DNA of 64,000 nt from Syngnathus acus (lineage: Eukaryota; Chordata; Actinopteri; Syngnathiformes; Syngnathidae), in the NCBI RefSeq assembly GCF_901709675.1, contig NC_051097.1, forward strand, positions 8,842,039 through 8,906,038. Reading direction: 5' to 3'. A program made the translations under genes and the position numbers. The stretch's first letter is position 1; each line of letters starts with the position of its first letter. The notes below the pieces were generated by a model. It was not told the DNA's origin and made no database searches. It saw only the letters and a program-made list of their open reading frames with translations. This document shows positions 61,226-64,000 of the stretch, piece by piece.

Positions 61226-61956
61226 TTGTTTCCTATTCTTAAGATGTTTAAAACCTAATATAAAAATACTGTTTTTTGGACAATTCTGTCCAACAAATGC
61301 AACAATTTATTTAATTAGTCTTTTAATAGTAATGTTTATGTTTGGAGCTAATTGTGTGTAGCAATGGCTGACAGGGTAGTTAACCGTGAACATTTTTAAA
61401 ATAGCTCTTTTAAGCACATCCTAGAACAGCCACATTGATCTCACAATGCAGATTATCAGGAACCAAGCAAATGATACGTGCTAATATCTCCCCCTTGTAT
61501 AAACTTGAATGTTTATTTTGCAAGGTCCTGACATCATGAGCCCATAATGACACTCGGTTACTGAGAACTCCGGTGACGTCAAAGCTACAGCTGTGCTCTC
61601 CTGCGCATGCGCGTTAATGTCCCGACCATAGCGTCTGCTTTGTTGGGACCATCGGCGCTGCTGGGACTGTGAGCGACTCCGCTTTTATCTGAAGCGATAA
61701 TGGAGTAGAGTTCATCGTAACCTACTTCGTCGACATCCCATTTTTAATTTAAGTTAACAGGCAGCACTTTTTTGTATGTGTGTGATCGCGTTGACGCTGA
61801 AGACGACAGAGGCGAGGAGCTCCTGTATATAAACAAAACGGCAGTGCGAGCTGCTTTTAAGGTGGCACGTCATTTGCTGGAACAACAAGAGCTGGCTCCC
61901 AGGCCCGCTTGCTCCCTTCGGTGAGCTCGACGTTGAGGGATCTCGGTGTCCGAGAC

Positions 61957-61989
61957 ATGGACGTCTTCGCTCGGCCTCGTCGGGAGTGA
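61957..61989 (+). other. Upstream ORF 1 in ulk1 leader (10 codons)
   Basis: An ATG with G at -3 and G at +4 opens a 10-residue frame ending at TGA. It would be met first by ribosomes on a transcript starting near 61860. It counts only if the leader is unspliced here. Confidence 0.45.
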
Positions 61990-62008
61990 AACTCCTTACC
62001 GAGCGAAC

Positions 62009-62170
62009 ATGAAAGAGGAGGGCCGTGTGTTGTCTGGACGGCAGCTCCTGGCGAGTGAAAGAGGGGGTGACTGTCCCTGCCGCTGCCCCCGCTTGGCTGA
62101 GGAGAGAGGCGAGCTTGTTAGCAAAAAGGGTGAGCGCAGGCCCCCCGGTTCTCTGGCCCGGTCCAAATAG
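62009..62170 (+). other. Upstream ORF 2 in ulk1 leader (53 codons)
   Basis: An ATG with A at -3 opens a 53-residue Arg/Gly/Glu-rich frame that stops 24 bases before the ulk1 ATG, a short distance for reinitiation. The peptide is unlike anything recognised. A GGTGAGC inside it (about 62127-62133) could act as a cryptic splice donor. Confidence 0.4.
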
Positions 62171-62194
62171 TGCTTAAACGGACTGTGGTGCATC

Positions 62195-62284
62195 ATGGAG
62201 ACGGTGGGCAGATTCGAGTTCAGTCGGAAGGACCTGATAGGACATGGCGCATTTGCGGTCGTCTTTAAAGGCAGGAATCGGGAG
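62195..62284 (+). CDS. ulk1: ulk1 exon 1: start codon and glycine loop
   Basis: Thirty codons from METVGRFEF to KGRNRE, ending exactly at a GTGAGT donor. It holds the ATP-binding glycine loop. Confidence 0.95.
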
Positions 62285-63578
62285 GTGAGTGGTCGTGTTC
62301 CGGATTGTTGCGTGTTTCAAACTACGACACGAATTCTGTATCATGTGGTTAAAACGTTTGCGACTGCTTTTTCGGTGTTGGTTAAAAGGAAACCCAGCGA
62401 CCGGCCATTTCTTGTTTGTTTTCATGGTGCGACCTTAAGAGGCCTAGCTGCCCGAACTGGGTGTTCTTTAGCGTAATAACACTGCAATTACAAATACTGA
62501 CATCAAATCTAAATCATTGCCATTACTTTAAATCTCCTTTCTTTATATCAGCCATCTGCTTTGGGTGGTTGCACTTTTTTCTCATTTGAGACGTTTGTCG
62601 GTTGGCTGGCATGAAACACGAGGCTGTTATAAACATGTTAAAACATGTTCCTCAACTGACATGATCAAGCAAATTATTATGATAACACAAAACCGGTATT
62701 TTCATACAGATGGGTGTTCGCTCAATATGATAAGAGGCCTGCTTCATTCTTTTATAAATAAGAGCGTAGATTAAAAATAAAAACAGCATCACAACAAGGT
62801 TGTCGTGTTTTTGTTGTTGTTGTTTTTACACTGCACAGACTACCTGGCCCTCCACAAGGACATTGCATAAGAACACAGGAAGTGTTGTAAAGTTGAAGTC
62901 CAAAACTCTCATGTTTGTTCCACTTGGCAAGACTGTGATGTAATGTGTTCTAGAGGACCAACTTGCACGTGGGACCCCCAGAAGGGGGAGGAGCTAACAT
63001 ACCATGAGCACAAAATGACTCAAAATGAGTTACTAAAACATCATTATAATTTGCAAGGCGGGCCATGTTGTAATAACACATGCAGGACCCACCCTGTCAA
63101 ACAAAAAAATGACTTTTGGCTTCTGGTAGAGAGACAAGCGGCACAAACAAGTGCAAAGTATCATGTTGATATTGAAGATGGAGCACCTTGAGAATTAGGA
63201 TTTTGGTTCATATATTTTCTACGTCATTGAGTTCAAAGTAGTACTGCATTTAAATAAAACACATGATAATTCATAGATGCACGTCTATTCCTTTCCCGCA
63301 AATAATTTTCATCGGGAATGACAGTGTGTACATTTTCTCCGTCAGAAACATGACTGGGAGGTGGCAGTCAAATGCATCAATAAGAAGAACCTGGCCAAGT
63401 CCCAAACACTGCTGGGGAAGGAGATTAAAATACTCAAGGTAACTATTATAAAGTCCAAGTATTTACATTTGAAACAAACATAAAATGGATCATTGTGTCA
63501 TTGAGTACATTTGTAATTAGAAATACTCTTTTGCAGGAACTCAAGCATGAAAACATTGTCGCATTACTGGACTTTCAG
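62195..63578 (+). CDS. ulk1: Serine/threonine kinase ULK1 (Atg1 homologue), 5' part only
   Basis: Exons 62195-62284, 63346-63438 and 63537-63578 join in phase 0 to residues 1-75; the gene continues past the right edge. Seen: [19 protein letters not shown], the start of the kinase domain, with the glycine loop GHGAFAVV (16-23), the catalytic lysine K39 in VAVK, the helix-C glutamate E56 in KEIKILK, and [13 protein letters not shown]. Compared with human ULK1 it lacks about seven residues after Met1; it fits ULK1 better than ULK2 ([12 protein letters not shown]), although W34 recalls ULK2. The start has A at -3 and G at +4, a strong context. Family knowledge: ULK1 with ATG13, FIP200 and ATG101 starts autophagosome formation and is regulated by mTORC1 and AMPK. 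Teleosts can carry ulk1a and ulk1b; which one this is remains unresolved. Confidence 0.95.
62285..63345 (+). other. ulk1: ulk1 intron 1
   Basis: A 1.06-kb intron with a CACGTG E-box at 62966-62971 and a GTT-rich run near 62811-62827. No exon was seen. Confidence 0.85.
63346..63438 (+). CDS. ulk1: ulk1 exon 2: catalytic lysine and helix C
   Basis: Thirty-one codons, [16 protein letters not shown] through KEIKILK, flanked by GTCAG and GTAACT. K39 and E56 form the conserved kinase salt bridge. Confidence 0.96.
63537..63578 (+). CDS. ulk1: ulk1 exon 3
   Basis: Fourteen codons, [14 protein letters not shown], between TTGCAG and GTATGT. This is the strand after helix C in the ULK1 N-lobe. The next exon lies beyond the window. 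Confidence 0.94.
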
Positions 63579-64000
63579 GTATGTAACTGTTCCTGTGTTG
63601 TTTGCGCACGTAATTATGTGACGCTCGCTGTCCCAATTTGCTATCAGTCTGCTTTTGCCACACTGAGCAGATGGGCCGTCATCCGTGTTGGTGCCACGTG
63701 ACCCATTTGTGTCTCCTGCCACATTATTTTGTTTTCTTTGTTCTAAGCAAGACTTTGCAGCAAAACACTTTTTTTTTTTTTTTTCGGAAAGTTTCACTTC
63801 TGAGTTTTGGCGCCGCCGTGTCTGCCCGTTTTTGCCGTTCAACTTTATGCATTTCTAGTTTCCAACTTTTTGCTGTTCACTGCGATTGTGTCGTGTCTAT
63901 TTAAAATTAGCAGTATTAAGGTCTTAGGCCCGTAGAGAGGCAGCGCTTAAGATTCAACAGTCACGGGTGCTTGTTGCCTAGCAACACGCGTTGGCATTCG
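63579..64000 (+). other. ulk1: ulk1 intron 3, partial
   Basis: Intron sequence to the window edge, with a 14-base or longer T-run near 63771-63784 and a CLEAR-like GCCACGTGAC at 63693-63702. Confidence 0.8.

Larger units (their letters stand above)
57082..61559 (+). other. mmp17 3' flank and mmp17-ulk1 spacer
   Basis: No gene was seen. The mmp17 3' end is undecided: ATTAAA at 57849-57854 is the first plausible poly(A) signal, and a canonical AATAAA appears at 58662-58667. The spacer holds the CArG minisatellite (57892-58034), a 20-bp minisatellite (60634-60906) and a CTCF-like core (61213-61225). The other parts are AT-rich and unremarkable. Confidence 0.7.
61560..62194 (+). promoter_or_regulatory. 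ulk1: ulk1 promoter and 5' leader
   Basis: A full CRE palindrome TGACGTCA (61574-61581) and a perfect NRF1 site TGCGCATGCGC (61602-61612) sit about 600 bases before the start codon. A TATA-like TATATAAA lies at 61826-61833 and a CRE half-site shortly after it (about 61866). The sequence then becomes GC-rich. Two start regions are thus possible: a TATA-less one near the NRF1 site and a TATA-directed one near 61860. Which is used is inference. Confidence 0.6.

Overview
The window is vertebrate nuclear DNA, almost certainly from a teleost fish. Exons are split by canonical GT-AG introns, the intergenic DNA is AT-rich, and it carries long GGAT microsatellites, hAT-type miniature transposons and a dispersed repeat common in fish. 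The species cannot be named from the sequence.

Two genes are supported, both on the + strand. The first is complete: ten coding exons between 24292 and 57081 join, with every splice phase agreeing, into a 579-residue membrane-type matrix metalloproteinase of the GPI-anchored class, mmp17 (MT4-MMP). It has a signal peptide, a cysteine-switch propeptide, a furin site, a zinc catalytic domain, a hinge, a hemopexin domain and a hydrophobic GPI-signal tail. The second is the 5' end of ulk1, the autophagy-initiating kinase: exons at 62195, 63346 and 63537 give residues 1-75, and the gene runs off the right edge. MMP17 and ULK1 are also neighbours in human, so the linkage supports both calls.

Layout: 1-24 kb is upstream DNA with no recognisable gene. 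It holds a G-poor tract (4190-4670), a perfect 48-bp palindrome (4738-4785), two GGAT arrays (11.4-12.0 kb), an AT/AC microsatellite (19.25-19.5 kb) and a 154-bp hAT-like element (21205-21358). From 24.3 to 43.6 kb is the 19-kb first intron of mmp17, with a 300-bp hAT element (29688-29987), a tandem duplication near 35.9 kb and a compound GGAT/CTTGA array that ends only about 30 bp before exon 2. From 43.6 to 57.1 kb lie exons 2-10. From 57.1 to 61.5 kb is the spacer, with a minisatellite carrying SRF-type CArG boxes and a 20-bp minisatellite. From 61.5 kb begins a plausible ulk1 promoter (CRE, NRF1 site, TATA-like box) and a leader with upstream ORFs.

The two genes are not in one pathway: one acts outside the cell on matrix and shed proteins, the other in the cytosol on autophagy. 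No new multi-gene system was found. The most interesting signals are regulatory and repeat-based: the CArG minisatellite, the satellite next to the exon 2 branch point, the alternate frame at the mmp17 start, and the ulk1 promoter and leader. No RNA gene, CRISPR array or viral gene was recognised.
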